A DNA stretch of 64,000 nucleotides from Cephalopachus bancanus (GCA_027257055.1 JAPVLO010000963.1:124001-188000), one strand, 5' to 3'; counted from the stretch's first letter, positions 23,879-36,773 are shown. Made by a program: numbers and translations. The notes: generated from the sequence alone by a model not told the origin.

Positions 23879-24876
23879 CCTTTTGAACCTTTTTAAGAAG
23901 GGGTCCCTGGTAGCCCCCACCCAAGATTACTCCTGACCCCACGGTAGCCTTGCTATGTGGATGCACTTGGCCTGTGATGGCAAGACAAAGGCCAAAGGCA
24001 GGACAAGGGGAGAACCTGTCCCTCCACAGCCTGTTGAGGGTCACCCCTGAAAGGCAACCCCGGTTCACCCACAAACTGCTGTACTGGACGCAGCATGTTG
24101 ACCAGGCCCGGGTGCCAGGGCCGCTGTGCTGACGGACTACTTTGCTGCTTGGCTTGCCTGTGGGAGCATGCAGCTGCAAGCAGCAGGGCCTGCCTTTCTT
24201 TTTGGAAGCCTTGGCCCATTAGAGAGATTACAATGAGAGAGATTCTCTTATTCTCTCTCCGCACAGCTTGGAGGTTTCGAGGATGACAAGATAGCCGCCA
24301 CACCATGGCAGTCGAGCGTGGCTGTCCCCACAGTTTACTCGAAGGAAAACTCCCACAAGTTTTCGTCAATTTACAAATTCCACCTCGTCCCGGCAGTGGC
24401 TGCAGAATGTTTCTGCAGTCGACGTCCTGTTCTTTGTGGATGCTTGTTATCTTCCTTGGCATTGTGTTTCAAAGGTCAGAGTCACCTACCATTTACAGTC
24501 CTGTGGAAGGATGAAGGAAACTCCAGATGCTCCTTAATAGGTGGAGACCAGAGGAAAGCTGCTGGACAAGCATGCGTGGCCTCCACTCCCGCTGGCTTTG
24601 CGGGTTCCACAGCAGGGAGCAGCAGCGGGGGCTTCCACCTGAGTTGACTCCCAGCCTGCGTCCCTCCTCATGACAAACAGTCTTCAGCAACTGTCACTGA
24701 GAGGCTGCGGAGGGCTGGCACAACAACCAGGATCTCCGCCCCTTAGCAAGGCTGAGTCCTGAAAGCACAGCTTGCCCAGGTGCAGGAAACACAAGCTCCG
24801 GGTTCAGGCAGTGACTGACACCTCAGTCATCAAGTGCCGGTGTTGACAGAAATGTGCCTTTAAGATAACGCAGTCC

Positions 24877-25077
24877 CAGCCGGACACGGTGGCCTCACCT
24901 GTCATCCCAGCACTTTGGGAAGTGGAGGATCGCCTGAGCCCACTGGCTCGAGACCAGCCTGAGCAACATGGTGAGACCTTGTCCATACAATAAATAAAAA
25001 AATTAGCTGGGCATGGTGGCATGCACTTGTGGCTCCAGCTACTTGGGAGGCTGAGGTGGAAGACTCTCAAAATTAAA
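24877..25077 (+). mobile_element. Alu lacking most of its right arm
   Basis: GCCGGACACGGTGGCCTCAC to GGAGGCTGAGGTGGAAGA, then a short A-rich end. AAGATAA(C/A)GCAGTCC flanks both sides, so the shortened form inserted as such or lost its middle later. Confidence 0.9.
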
Positions 25078-27343
25078 AAAGATAAAGCAGTCCTGTCCAG
25101 GGAGCCAATCCTGGACTCACATGTGAAGGGCTTCTTGGGAGGCCTGACCACTCCCTACCCCCCCATTCCTGTGCATAGAAGGGGAGGGACCCCAGGCAAG
25201 CCCCCCTGGGAGCACTGGAGGCTGTGAGGACCCCCACGCCACAGGATTCACTCCCTGGTCTGTTAGGGCAGAGAGTGGTGAAAATCCAGCAGGTGCTAAG
25301 GGTGGGCTCACCCCACAGGGACTCAGTGATGAACCCCCACCTGGAGTCCACGTGCTGGACTCTGAACCCCTGTGTGAATATAATGGGAGACGGGCTTCTG
25401 GGAGGGGGTTAAAGTTAAATGAAGCCACATGGCAGGGACTGGTGCAGCGGGGTTGGCATCCTCTTTCCTGCTTAAGCCACAGTCTGGGTTCGTCGGCCAT
25501 GGCAGCCAGAGCAAGTGTGTCCCTTGAGATGTGACAGATGTCCAAGCACAGTGTCCCTGGGTTGTTCATGGGAGAGTAAGGCACTGGCCCGGAAGGCACT
25601 AGCATCTGGGGCCCTAGGCCTCAGAGCCCCCAGTCTGCCGGCCAGCACCCCAGACCACGATGCTCTTCCGTCCACCTGCCCCTTCTGTGGGCCGTGGGGG
25701 CCTGGGCGGTCTAACCAGGGGGAGCCAGTTGAACCCAGTGGCAGGCCCTCCCTTCCATCCTCACTGCTGGCTGATGTCCTAGCTGTCCCTGTGCTACAGA
25801 GAGCCGGGGGTTTCCTCAACTCCCACTGTCCCCCAGCCTGTGCTCTTGGGTGTCCAACTCCTGCTATTCTGGTCCCACCTCATCCTAGCCCGCCATCTGG
25901 CAGGGCCTACGGGACTGGGTTGGCACGGTGACCCTGACCTTTCTGGCAGCAGCGGCCTCTCTGCACCGAGGTCCGCAGTGGCCTCCACTCTCTCCCTATG
26001 GGACACTGTTCTCCTCTGTGCCTTGGGGTGGGGGCGGGCGTCCTTGCAGCCGTGGTGCTCAGGACTTGGGGCCTCTTCCCTCCCCCTCTGCCCTGAGCCT
26101 TCTGGTGCTGATGCCGCCGGGTGGGTGCCTGGGTGGCCTCCAGAGAACAGGCCGGGAGCCACCTCAGGGCCCGGGGAATGGAAATGGATCCAGGACCAGC
26201 ATGCGGAGCCTTGTCAGCCTTGTGACCAGTCACAGAGACCAGGCTTACGGCCGTGAATTTCGGTTGCCTGTGGTATGACTTAACGTGTTCTCACGTTTCA
26301 GTACTGTCTGTAAAACTCAAGATGTCGTCTACCTTGATGTATTGCCCTGACTGCAAAACGCACACCTGTCTGGCATCCTGCCTGTCTCACTGCCCCACAC
26401 CTTCTATCGCTCCCTCCAGTGGCCTGTCCCCTTCTGTCGCACGGTGAGCCTGGGCACACGGCCATCACCCTTCAGGCAGCCCGCAGACCTTCCCTGCTTC
26501 TACTCTGGAATTACTTCTTTCCCTTCTGAACACCCAAACCGCTCCCCGCCTCCCTCCGTGCATCAGACCTGCGCAGGATTGGAAGGGAGAGGGGACCTCC
26601 TGCCACACGCCAGCTGCCACCTGCAGGTGCTTCTGGTCACTGGGACTCTCCCTTGGTCCCGTGGCATCCTCTTGATGTGCCTGCCCAGCTCAGTCGATGG
26701 AATGTTCCCCGGGGCTTGCAGTGTCCGGAGACACACATCTGGCCACCCGGCAGACCCCAGCCAGCCCGGAGCCGGGATGGAGGAGGCAGCCTGGGGAGGG
26801 CCACAGAGGTGGTGGCATTCGGGGGTGGACTTGAAGGGTAAGATGTGAGTTTAGAGAAAGCGAAGACAATCACGGTCCAGAAGAAGATACGGTCGCCTTA
26901 AGTGCTGGGAGGCAGGAAACAAAGGTGTACTCGGAGAACGCTGCGATATGGAGAAAAAGGAACCACTTTCAGCAGACACTTTTATAAAAAAGGTGAGTAA
27001 ATAGTAGTTAAAGAAACAGAAGGCTTCGGCCCTGGTGTTTTCTGGTCCTTAAACTTGCTCTTGGGAGACAAACTGTTTCTTCAGATAGTTGCCATATTGT
27101 ATGCTTTGAACACTATTTCTTAATGTATAAATCCTGGGTCTAACTACAAACCTGCCCTGAAAGATGAAAACCTGACACTTTATGAAAAGATTTGCAAGGC
27201 AGCAAGTACTGATAGTCGATTCAAGCAAATGTGGTAAATCTGTATTTCATGGTGGAGGGTCATCTCTCCACATGCCATCGTGTGTATTTTAATTATGTTT
27301 CCTCTTGAGAGTCTTGACAGGACATGAGTTGAGAGTATCACAG

Positions 27344-27614
27344 CAGGCTACAGTGGCTCACATCTGTAATCCCAGCACTTTGGGAGGCCGAGGCAGGAGG
27401 ATCGCTTGAGCCCAGGAGCTTGAGACCAGCCTAGGCAACATAGGGAGACCTCGGCTCTACAAAAGTGAATAAATAATAATTAGTCCCAGCTACTTGGGAG
27501 GCTGATAAGGGAGGATCGCTTGAAACCAGGAGGTGAGAGGTCCAGGCTGTGGGGAGCCCAGATTGTGCCCCTGCACTCCAGGCCTTGGCCAGAGTGAGAC
27601 CCTGACTCAAAGAC
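27344..27614 (+). mobile_element. Alu, dimeric, old
   Basis: GGCTACAGTGGCTCACATC to GAGTGAGACCCTGACTC. Confidence 0.9.
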
Positions 27615-27986
27615 TTTTTTCTTTGAGGGGCTCTTGAGGATCCTTTCTGCCAGAGCTATAAAAGCAGCCAAAGGCTGCCTGCGTTTTATTGATCTCAGTG
27701 ACCAGTGGGTCTTTTGATGTGGAAATAAGTGCCCTTCAGCTCTCTCCCTGGGATCAATCAGCAAAGTGTCTGGGCTGATCCCTTCCCCATATTCTTGTTT
27801 CTTATCTGCGTTGTTTTTATCTTTTTTCCATCAAGACCTCCTCTATTTACGAACCCATCTATCCATTCCTCCACTCAAACTACTGCAATTCTCTTTAGTC
27901 CAGTTACTGACTGGTCATGGGAGATATGGCAATAAATAAGGCAAATCCCTGTGCTTATGAGGACATGATTAACAGTGAGTTAACAC

Positions 27987-28290
27987 AACGGGTGTGGTGG
28001 CTCACACCTGTCATCCCAGCACTTTGGGAGGCAGAAGCGAGTTCACTGCTTGAGCCTACAGGTTCAAGACCAGGCTGAGCAACTTGGCCAGACCTCATCT
28101 CTGTAATAAATTTAAAAATGAGCCAGGCATCGTGGCACATGCCTGTAGTCCCAAGTATTTGGAAAGCTGAGGTGGAAGGATTGCCTGAGCCCAGTAGGTC
28201 GAGGTCGCAGTGACCATGATCATAGCCACTGCACTCCAGCCTGGGCGACAGAGTGAGAATCCCCTCCCCCTGCTCCCTCACCCCCCAAAA
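27987..28290 (+). mobile_element. Alu, dimeric
   Basis: GGGTGTGGTGGCTCACACC to GACAGAGTGAGAATCCCC, with a C-rich tail. Confidence 0.92.
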
Positions 28291-29569
28291 GGTGGGTTAA
28301 CAGGAAATGCCATAATGTGCCATGGAGAAAAGCAACACAGGGAGAGTGGAGAATGGATGAGGCTGGAAGCCAAGTTAGCGAGGTAGGTCACGGACGGAGG
28401 CTGACACTGAGCTGCACCATGGAGGCGATTGCGAAGCGTGTTCCCGGCGGGGGAGCAGGCTGTTTCCCGAGTGTATCTGACAACCAGCAAGAGGCCAGCA
28501 GGCTTCATGTAGAGTGAGCAAGGCAGAAATGTGGTGGCCAGAGGGAGGTCAGGAAGGGTCCGTTTGGGGGAAGCCGGTAAGGTACTGTGGTCACCTTAAG
28601 GAGCATGGGTTGATCCCAAGTTCAGTTAAAAGCCATTTTGAGCGGGCCACTACCATTAAAAAAAGCAGAAAACCAGCACCACTGCAGTTGCTGTATGGCG
28701 GATGCACCGCAGGAGCTCAGGAATGCTCAAGGCCCACGAGACAGGGGCCTGGTTAGGGAAGTGGCAGGCAAGACGAGTGGAACCAGAGTGTTCTTGGACC
28801 TCGGGCAGGGGAAACATGGAAGGATGATTTGGGGGCTTGTGGCTCGACCAGCTGCCTTCCAAGAAGCTGGAACTATAGGTGCACACCACTAGTTTATTAC
28901 AGAGACAAGGTCTCGCCAAGTTGCCCAGGCTGGTCTCAAACCCCTGGGCTCAGGCAATCCTCTCGCTCCGTGTCCCAAAGTGCTGGGATTATAGGTGTGA
29001 GCCATGGAGCCGGGCCAGGGTTATTCTTAGACAAAAGTCTGAAATGTCCCCCATGGGCTCAGAAGCATTGATTCTAGAGGAAAACTGTGTGAGCCCAGTT
29101 TCTAGACTGCACATGAGTCTCCAGAGGTTCCCTTCTCCTCTCGATAATGTGGAGACATCACAGCACGTTTCTCTGCTGAAGGAAAAAGAGGGACAGCAAA
29201 GTCCTTGAACAGAGGAGAGGGGAGACAGAGCTCCGGGCCACGCCTGAGGACGAATGCTGGCTTCCTGTCTTGAATAGAGGAAGCTGGCTCATTAGCTGTG
29301 CATGACTGGGAAGAAGCCACTGGGGATTCAAGACAAGAGGCTAGTCACCTCCATGGAAGAAGGAAATGATAGCCCCGGCGACACGCTGCTTCTGTGTAGG
29401 TGCAGGAGGCGACTAGGCGGAGAACTGAGATTCTGCCAGAAAGGTCAGGAAAGAAGGGAAAGAGAGGGCCCCTGTGATGGATGGCCACGAAAGCTGAGCC
29501 TGGCAAAGGCAAACAGGAGGGAGTGCCCCTGTGCCACCTTCAAGAACGTGGGTTGTAAGATTAAAGAGA
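28291..29569. other. Intergenic, no gene seen
   Basis: The stretch 28300-28840 has the purine-rich wording of an old mammalian repeat that I cannot name. An Alu piece follows, and 29017-29569 shows nothing recognisable. Confidence 0.5.
28846..29016 (-). mobile_element. Alu, partial
   Basis: It starts inside the right arm (GACCAGCTGCCTTCCAAG) and runs to GAGCCATGGAGCCGGGCC. The A-tail end is missing. Confidence 0.88.
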
Positions 29570-29739
29570 GCAGCGACTAAAGGTTTCACACCGACCACAT
29601 CAGTAATCACTTTGCATGCAAATGGTCTAAACATGAACTAAGAGGCTGTCAGACTGGATTAAAGAGCAAGACCCAACTGTGTGCTAATTACGAGACCCAC
29701 TTTAAATGTAAAGGCATGTCGATGTATGAAAAGGATGCG

Positions 29740-30040
29740 GAGCCGGGCTCAGTGGCTCAGCCTGTAATCCCAGCACTTTGGGAGGCTGAGGTGAGTGGAT
29801 TGCCTGAGCCCGCGGGTTCGAGACCCGCCTGGATAACTTGGCGAGACCTCATCTCTACAATAAATCAAAAAACCAGCCGGGCGTGGTAGCGCGTGCCTGT
29901 AATTCCAGCTACTCAGAAGGCTGAGGCGGAAGGATCGCCGGAGCCCAGCAGGTCGAGGCTGCGGTGGCCGGGAGCGGTCACTGCACTCCAGTCTGGGTGA
30001 CAGAGTGAGACTCCAACTCAAAAAAAAAAGGAAAAAAAAG
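29740..30040 (+). mobile_element. Alu, young, inside L1
   Basis: GAGCCGGGCTCAGTGGCTC to an A-rich tail. GAAAAGGATG is duplicated around it. Confidence 0.95.
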
Positions 30041-30482
30041 GATGGGGAAAGACACATATGCAAACTTAGCTTAAAACTGGAGTGTCTACACTCATTTCAC
30101 ATAAAGCAGACTTCAGAACTGGGCATACTAGCAGAGATGAAGAGGGCACAAGAAAACGGCAGAGATCAAATTCCTAGGAAAACAACAACTCCAAAGGTGT
30201 ATATGCCTAAATGACAGGGCTTCAAAACATGCCTGGAAAAGTAGATGGGAAGAGATGCAAAAGTCCTCAATTATAATCGGTGACACCAACGTTTCTCTCA
30301 GTAACTGAACAAGCAGACAGAGAATGAGTCAGGCTACAGATGTCCTGACAACACTGCCAACCAAACTGACCTGACAGAATACTCACCCAGTCACAGCAGG
30401 TCACACGGTCTTTCCAAGCACATGTGAAACGCCAACACAGACCATATTCTGGGCTATAGAAGGAATTAAAAATAACAAAAAT

Positions 30483-30762
30483 CGGGCGTGGTGACTGTAA
30501 TTCCAGCACTTAGGGAGCTGGAGGCCAGAGGGCCTGAGTCTAGGGGTTTGAGACCAGCCTGGACAACTTGGTGAGACCTTGTCTGTCAAATAAATCAAAA
30601 AATTAGCTGAGTGTGGTAGTGCACACCTGTAGTTCCAGCTACTTGGAAGGCTGAGATGGAAGGATTGCCTGAGCCCAGCAGGTCAAGGCTGCAGTGGCCG
30701 TGAACATGCCACTGCCCTCCAGCCTGGGCACCAGAGTGAGATTCCTACTCCAAAAGCAAAAT
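30483..30762 (+). mobile_element. Alu, dimeric, inside L1
   Basis: GGGCGTGGTGACTGTAATTC to GAGATTCCTACTCCAAAAG. Confidence 0.92.
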
Positions 30763-30763
30763 T

Positions 30764-30926
30764 CAGGTGGGAGTTCGCGCCTGTCGTCCCACCTACTCAG
30801 GAGACTGAGTTGCAAGGATTGCTTGAGCCCAGGAGTTCCAGATGGCAGTGAGCTATGATGTGCCACTGCACTCTAGCCTGGGCGACAGAGCAAGACCCTG
30901 CTGTCTTTAAAAAAAAAAAAAAAAAT
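30764..30926 (+). mobile_element. Alu monomer (right-arm type)
   Basis: A single arm (GGTGGGAGTTCGCGCCTGTC to GACAGAGCAAGACCCTG) with an A tail, directly behind the preceding Alu. Confidence 0.88.
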
Positions 30927-31148
30927 TTGAAAGATATATTGTTAGGCCATAACAAAATCAGAAATAAGTAACAGAAACATCTGGAAAACCTTAGATATGT
31001 GAAACAATTAAAAATATACTAAATATCCATTTAACAAAGAGAAAGTCTGGAGGAATTTTACAAATAACGTGGCCTGAGTGAAAATGAAAATAATTCAAAA
31101 TGTGTGAGATGCAATTTAGAGAAAATCTTACAGCATTAAATTAAAATG

Positions 31149-31454
31149 CTTTTCTTTTTTACAGAAGCTGAGTCTCACTGTTGTCCAGGCTGGTGCAGTA
31201 ACATAATCATAGCTTGCTGCAGTGTTCAACTCATGGGCTCAAGCGATCCTCCCACTTCAGCTTTCAGTGTAGTTGAGACTATAGGCACATGCCACCAATG
31301 CCCCACCTTTTTTGGGGGTTTTTTTGGTATAAATGCGGGGGGGGGTCCTCACTATATTGCCCAGGCTGGTCTTGAAGTCATGGTTTCACATGATTGTCCT
31401 ACCTCAGCCTCTGAAAATACTGGGATGACAGGCATGAGCCACTACACTCAGCCT
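31149..31454 (-). mobile_element. Alu, dimeric, old
   Basis: GCTGAGTCTCACTGTTGTCC to GAGCCACTACACTCAGCC, with a G run at 31337-31345. Confidence 0.9.
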
Positions 31455-31460
31455 AAAATT

Positions 31461-31753
31461 TTTCTTTTCTTTTCTTTTTTTAAGATTCACTCTGTTGCTC
31501 AGGCTGGTGTACAGTGACATGCTCACAGTCACAAAGCCTCGACCTGCTGGGCTCCGGCGATTCTTCCGCCTCAGCCTTCCAAGTAGCTGGAACTACAGGC
31601 ACACGCTACCATGCGCAGCTAATTTTTGATTTATTGTGGAGATGAGGTCTCGCCAAGTTGTCCAGGCTGGTTTCGAACCTGTGGGCTCAGGCAATCCACT
31701 CGCCTCAGCCTCCCAAAGTGCTGGGATTACAGGCGTGAGCCACCGTGCCTGGC
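31461..31753 (-). mobile_element. Alu, dimeric
   Basis: AAGATTCACTCTGTTGCTC to GAGCCACCGTGCCTGGC, back to back with the preceding copy. Confidence 0.93.
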
Positions 31754-32407
31754 TTTCTTTTCAAGGAAAAAACAAAACATAATCTAAAATCAGTAACTTA
31801 AGCCTCCTTCTGAAAAAACTAGAGAAAAAGCACAAATTAAACCAAAAGCAAACAAGTAAACAGATAAGATCTAATGAAAATAACAAAAAGGTAAAACAAA
31901 AAAATAAAGAAGTTATACCAAAAGCTGGCTGTTTAATCAGGATCAGTTAGATTCATGACCCCGTGGCCAAAATGACCAAGAAAAAAATGGAAAACATACA
32001 ACTTGACAAAATCAGGGATGGAAGATGAGACATCATTTGAGACCCACAGACATCAAACGAACAATAACTTGAGGCCTCTAATTTCAACAGCTAGGACGAA
32101 ACGGAAATACCTTGAAAATACCAGAATTCAGGAAGAGTTCATTAACAGTCCTATAACTATTCAGGACACTGAATTTCTAGCTAAAAATCTTCCAAAAAGG
32201 AAAGCCCTAGGTTGAAATAGCTTCACAGGCAAGTTTTATGAAACACTTAAGGAAGAATACTACTAATATACAATATCTCCGTAAATGAGAAGGTACGCCT
32301 CAGCTCATTTTATGGGGCCACTGCTAGGAAAGGCAAAGACTGTAAGAAAACTGCAGCCAATATCCCTCAAGCACAGATGCAAATATTCTCAAAGAAATTA
32401 GCAAACA

Positions 32408-32720
32408 GCCAGGCTCGGTGGCTCAGCCTGTAATCCCGCGCCTTTGGGAGGCTGAGGTGAGTGGATTGCCTGAGCCCACGGGTTCGAGACCCGCCTGGGC
32501 AGCGAGACCTCATCTCTACAATAAATCAAAAAAAAATCAGCCGGGCATGGTAGCGCATGCCTGTAATTCCGGCTATTTGGAAGGCTGAGGCGGAAGGATC
32601 GCCAGAGCCCAGCAGGTTGAGGCTGTGGTGGCCGGGAGTGGCCACTGCACTCCAGTCTGGGCGACAGAGTGAGACTCCAACTCAAAAAATAAATAAATAA
32701 ATAAATAAAAGAAAAAAAAA
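32408..32720 (+). mobile_element. Alu, young, inside L1
   Basis: CCAGGCTCGGTGGCTCAGCC to an (AAAT)n tail. GAAATTAGCAAACAG is perfectly duplicated around it. Confidence 0.96.
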
Positions 32721-32931
32721 GAAATTAGCAAACAGAACCACATTATATAAAAAAGATAATACCAAGTGAGACTCATTCCAGGAATGCAAGGCTGGTTTAA
32801 CATTTGAAAGTTGATCAATGCAATTCGCCAAATTATCAGAATAAATAAGAAAAGCCACATATTTAGTCTCACTAAATGCAAGAACATGATAAAATGTAAT
32901 ATTCATAATAAGCATTCTCAGTAAACATAAG

Positions 32932-33087
32932 TGTTTTTTTTAAGAGACAGGGTCTTGCTCTGTAGGCCAGCCTGGAGTGCAGTGGCACAATCATAGCTCA
33001 CTGCATTCTTGAACTAGGATCAAGTGATCCTCCCACCTCAGCCTCCTGAGTAGCTGGGACTACAGGTGCACACCACCAAGCACATGT
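32932..33087 (-). mobile_element. Alu monomer, old
   Basis: A single arm: GAGACAGGGTCTTGCTCTGT to GTGCACACCACCAAGCAC. Confidence 0.85.
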
Positions 33088-33114
33088 CATTGAATTATAC
33101 ACTTTAAAATGTTT

Positions 33115-33300
33115 CTCAGCCATTGCTAGGTCAGTGCCACTGCCACTGCCACACTAGACTCTGATGTGGCCACATGCTCTTTGAGCGATGGCTGTCAGTT
33201 TCCTGGCTTTGGCCCCCTTCCCTACCTTGGGGAGGTGAATCTCCTCTTATTTTTCTCATTTACTTTTAAATAAACTATATTTTCCAATCTGAAAAAATAA
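33115..33300 (+). repeat. Retroposed tail, copy 2 of an unnamed family
   Basis: It reads TTGGGGAGGTGAATCTCCTC, then ACTTTTAAATAAACTATATT and TTCCAATCT followed by an A-rich tail, matching copy 1 at 16107-16260. Upstream there is a small CACTGC triplication (33136-33156). Confidence 0.65.
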
Positions 33301-33489
33301 AAAATTTCCACCTTTGAGGTTTAATTAGCAAATAAAAATTATGTTTACAGTATGTAACGTGTGATGCTTACTGTATAATTAAATGAACTGTATGACATCT
33401 GAGTTATATTCCAATTATTAAAAACATACATAGCAGATCTTGACAAACCCAATTTGATCTTCCAAAGGCAAACTTATATTGCTGGGGTA

Positions 33490-33768
33490 TTTTTTATTTT
33501 TTTGAGTGGGAGTCTCACTGTGTTGTCCAGACTGGAGTTCAGTGGCACGCTCACGACCATCACAGACTCAGCCTGTTGGGCTCAGGTGATCCTTCTTCCT
33601 CAGCCTTCCAAGTAGCTGGAACCATGCCCAGCTTATTTTTTGATTTATTGTAAAGACGAGGTCTCGCCAAATTACCCAGGTTGGTCTCCAATACCTGGGC
33701 TCAGGCAATCTTACTGCCTTAGTGACCCAAAGTGTTGGGATTAGAGGCGTGAGCCACCAAGTCCAGCC
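33490..33768 (-). mobile_element. Alu, dimeric
   Basis: GAGTGGGAGTCTCACTGTGT to GAGCCACCAAGTCCAGCC. Confidence 0.92.
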
Positions 33769-36700
33769 TATGTGTTCTGTGGGTTTAAGACACGATTTGC
33801 TTTCTGAAGGTCGAGGAGCGTTTGGCTCATACTGGTTCCCCCCTTCCCTCTTTCATGACTTTGCATTTGGAAATCCTTGGAAAAATAATTCTTGGTTGCC
33901 TATGAGCATACTGGAAATGACTTTTTTGCACGTTTTAAAATCTGATAGGTGTTCTATTGTGTGTCTACTGGTTCTTCCAACTGTTCTTTCTTTGTACTCC
34001 AATTCTTCCCAAGGTAATCACACACGTGGCAAGATGCATCAGACCATCGATTAGTCCTTTCCTTCATTTTGTTGACTTCCCTTCTGGAATATGTCCCATT
34101 CTGGACTTCGGCAGATTCAAACTGCCGCATGCAGGGCCACAGCACTGCTGGCATCCCGCACCTCTTCACTCACCCCCCCCCACAAACAGCCTACTTCCGG
34201 GCAGTGTCTTGTCTTGTGTGGCTTACTCCTCCACTTTGGTGTTTATTATTCAGGTGCTTCTTGGGAAAATGAAAATGGAAGACACATTTGAGACCTTGAA
34301 TATCTGAAACGTGACTTTTCACTCAGAACTTACAAGCCATTGCGTCATTGTCTTATAGCTTCCCATATCGTTGAGAAAACTGACGCCATTCTTATTCCCA
34401 ACTCATCTTAGTTCTCCACACACCAACTCCCAGAAGTCTGAATCCTTCTCATTTTTCCCAATATTGTGAAATGATACAGTCCTTACTATGGGCCTTTTTA
34501 CATTCATTGTGTTGGGAACTTGGACTCTTTCCAATTGAAGAAGAGAGTGCTTGAGTTCTTTGCTATTTGAGTTTCTTTGATAATGTGCTTCATCGTATTT
34601 CCTTACGTTTCCATTAGTCAAACGTTGGGCCTTCTGAAGTCGTCCTCTGATTTCCTTTTGACATTTTTCCACTTTTTGCAGAAAAAAAAAATTCCTTCAG
34701 AAGGCAGAGGTGAGAGGAATTCCTGAGCCCAGGGTTCAGACCAACCAGAGAAACAGTGAGACCTCATCTATATGGTGAATAACAAAAAATTAGCCAGGTG
34801 TGGTGGTGTGCCAGTGGTCCCAGCTATTGGAAGACTGAGGTGGAAAGATCGCCGGAGCCCAGCAGGTCAACGCTGAGGTGGCCGTAGGCGTGCCAGTGCA
34901 CTCCAGCCTGGGTGGCAGAGTTGATTACCGCTCAAAAAAAAAAACCAAAAAAAAAAACCCAAATATATTTCTTGTATTCTTTAAACCTAAAACCTTTACA
35001 CCAATTTTTACTATGACATATACAAACCAAGTCCCCTTCCCTATGACAGCACAGGAGCAGCCTGGTTGCCTACCTGGGCAGAAGGAATAGACTTCCACCT
35101 GGCCCCACTTCCGGTCCAGCGCCCACCCCACCATCCCAGCGGCAATCTGGCTTCTGGAAACCAGTTCTCCTATGGAGACCAAGCCTGGAATGTCTTCTGT
35201 CGTGCTACTAAGTTTCCGCTCTTTTGTCCACGTTCCCTCCTCTAAAAGTATTCAGACATTTTACCTTCTCCATTCTTCATCCCTAGAGATTTCTACCTTT
35301 AAGACTCATTTCTGTGGCATTTGAAGACATGGCCATAACATTTAAGCATTTGTGCTATCCATATTGCATCAGATGCCCATGCATCACCATGTGTAATAGA
35401 GGAAAATTGGAAAGTCTAGATATCTCCTAGGTTAACAGATATACAAGATATGGCTGCCATACTGAGTAGGCTCTTTCTACCTACTCAAGCATTTACGTAA
35501 AGAACTACAATTATTGTATTTAAAAAAGACAAATATTAACAGTCACACAGTTATTAGCTCAATTGTACTGAGCTAAAAACAGTACAAGGAGAGAATACTC
35601 CAAAATATTAAATCAATTGAGCAAGTATGGCTTTTAATTCTAAGATTCTTGAATGAGCTTATTTTTATTACTGAAATGGCTGAGAAAAGCAAACGGCATG
35701 GCTGATGGAAAGCCCCAGATCTCAGTCTGATAATGCCAGTCACCCAAGTAAGGATCTCATTTTTTCAGTATCTGTAACCTGAAGGGCTCTTCAGACCAAT
35801 TTTAGTACCACAGTGCAAGCCAGGCCCAAACTGTGAGAGTCAAGAATAGGGGAAAGGATAAGGAAGCCCTCTAGCAGGAAACGGTATTTTTCAAGTGTGC
35901 TGGGAAGTAGAATAGGGAGAAGTGGAGGAAATACAAACACATCTTAAAAGTTTAGGGGAAAGAGGTACTGCTAGATGAAGGGAGTAAACAGGAGTAAGAC
36001 GCCACCCTTGGGAAAGCGGAGACTTCTCCATGAGAAAGGCCCGTGAAGACAGCTGTGACTCGATGAAGCGAAAGATGGGCTGGAATAAAAAGGTGGAACG
36101 TCAACATTTCGGTCCAACTTTTAACAAACTGGTCAATTTCAACAAATTACAAGGATCGCCAGAGCATGTGGGCACTGGTCATTTCCAGCTGGACTCCTCC
36201 CCAGGATCCTCCCCGTGGCCCTCGACAGGGTCACCGACTCCCACCTCTAGTGCCCGTCTCTCCTTAGAGTCTCTCACCTGTGTTTGAATCTTCCTATCAT
36301 TGCCCTAACCAGGAGCCCGTCCCCTCCTGCCAGCGCTCTCCTTTTCCTTGCCTTTACTTCTGTTCCCAACTAATGCAATTTCAGGGAGGAGGTGCCCCTC
36401 GCACCAGTTATCTGCTCCCCAATCCGCCCAAGCTTCTCAAGGTTTCCGTGGCTACAACTCCATTGCCAAATGAAGATGAAAGCCAGGAACGGAAACAGGG
36501 AGTCAGGCAATACCAGGTGTAACTGATGGAACAGAAATGCACTAAGCTTGCAGTTACAAAGGAAGCCTCGAGCCTCGTAGAGGAATGAGCTGATTATTTC
36601 ACGAACTGGAAGTAACCTGAAAACAAACATCAGAGTCATTTAAAACAAATTTAATTCTGTCTAAGGAATAGTACCAGAGGTAGGAAGAGAATCATACATA

Positions 36701-36773
36701 GTTTTTTCACTATGAATGCTTTCCCACTACTGACTTTTGAAAAGGAATGAACCTTTATTTGGAAAAATAGTTT
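33769..36773. other. Intergenic, no gene seen
   Basis: Only the truncated Alu at 34696-34963 is recognised. The remaining sequence has no coding or RNA-gene signal. Confidence 0.6.
34696..34963 (+). mobile_element. Alu, 5'-truncated
   Basis: It starts within the left arm (GGCAGAGGTGAGAGGAATTC) and ends in an A-rich tail after GGCAGAGTTGATTACCG. Confidence 0.88.

Larger units (their letters stand above)
22751..27343. other. GC-rich intergenic block, no gene supported
   Basis: About 4.5 kb, clearly richer in G and C than its surroundings, especially 23100-23500 and 24900-26900, with two Alus. Many short overlapping open frames appear on both strands, as expected when few stop codons arise by composition. 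None has a recognisable domain, and CpG is not dense enough to call a CpG island by eye. Confidence 0.5.
29570..32934 (+). mobile_element. L1 ORF2 relic broken by several Alus
   Basis: Sense-strand L1 ORF2 wording runs through the non-Alu pieces in order. At 29585-29739 there is CTTTGCATGCAAATGGTCTA, then GACTGGATTAAAGAGCAAGA, in the endonuclease part. At 30041-30482 there is AAGCAGACTTCAGAACTGG. At 30927-31148 there is GGAATTTTACAAATAACGTG. At 31756-32407 there is AAAGCTGGCTGTTTAATCAG, and at 32721-32931 there is GGAATGCAAGGCTGGTTTAAC. All frames carry stops. Alus at 29740, 30483, 30764, 31149, 31461 and 32408 account for the gaps. Confidence 0.85.

Noticed and set aside
25117..26278. Long overlapping open frames on both strands in the GC-rich block
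   Set aside because: Low stop-codon density from composition explains them. No domain, splice pattern or codon signal supports coding.
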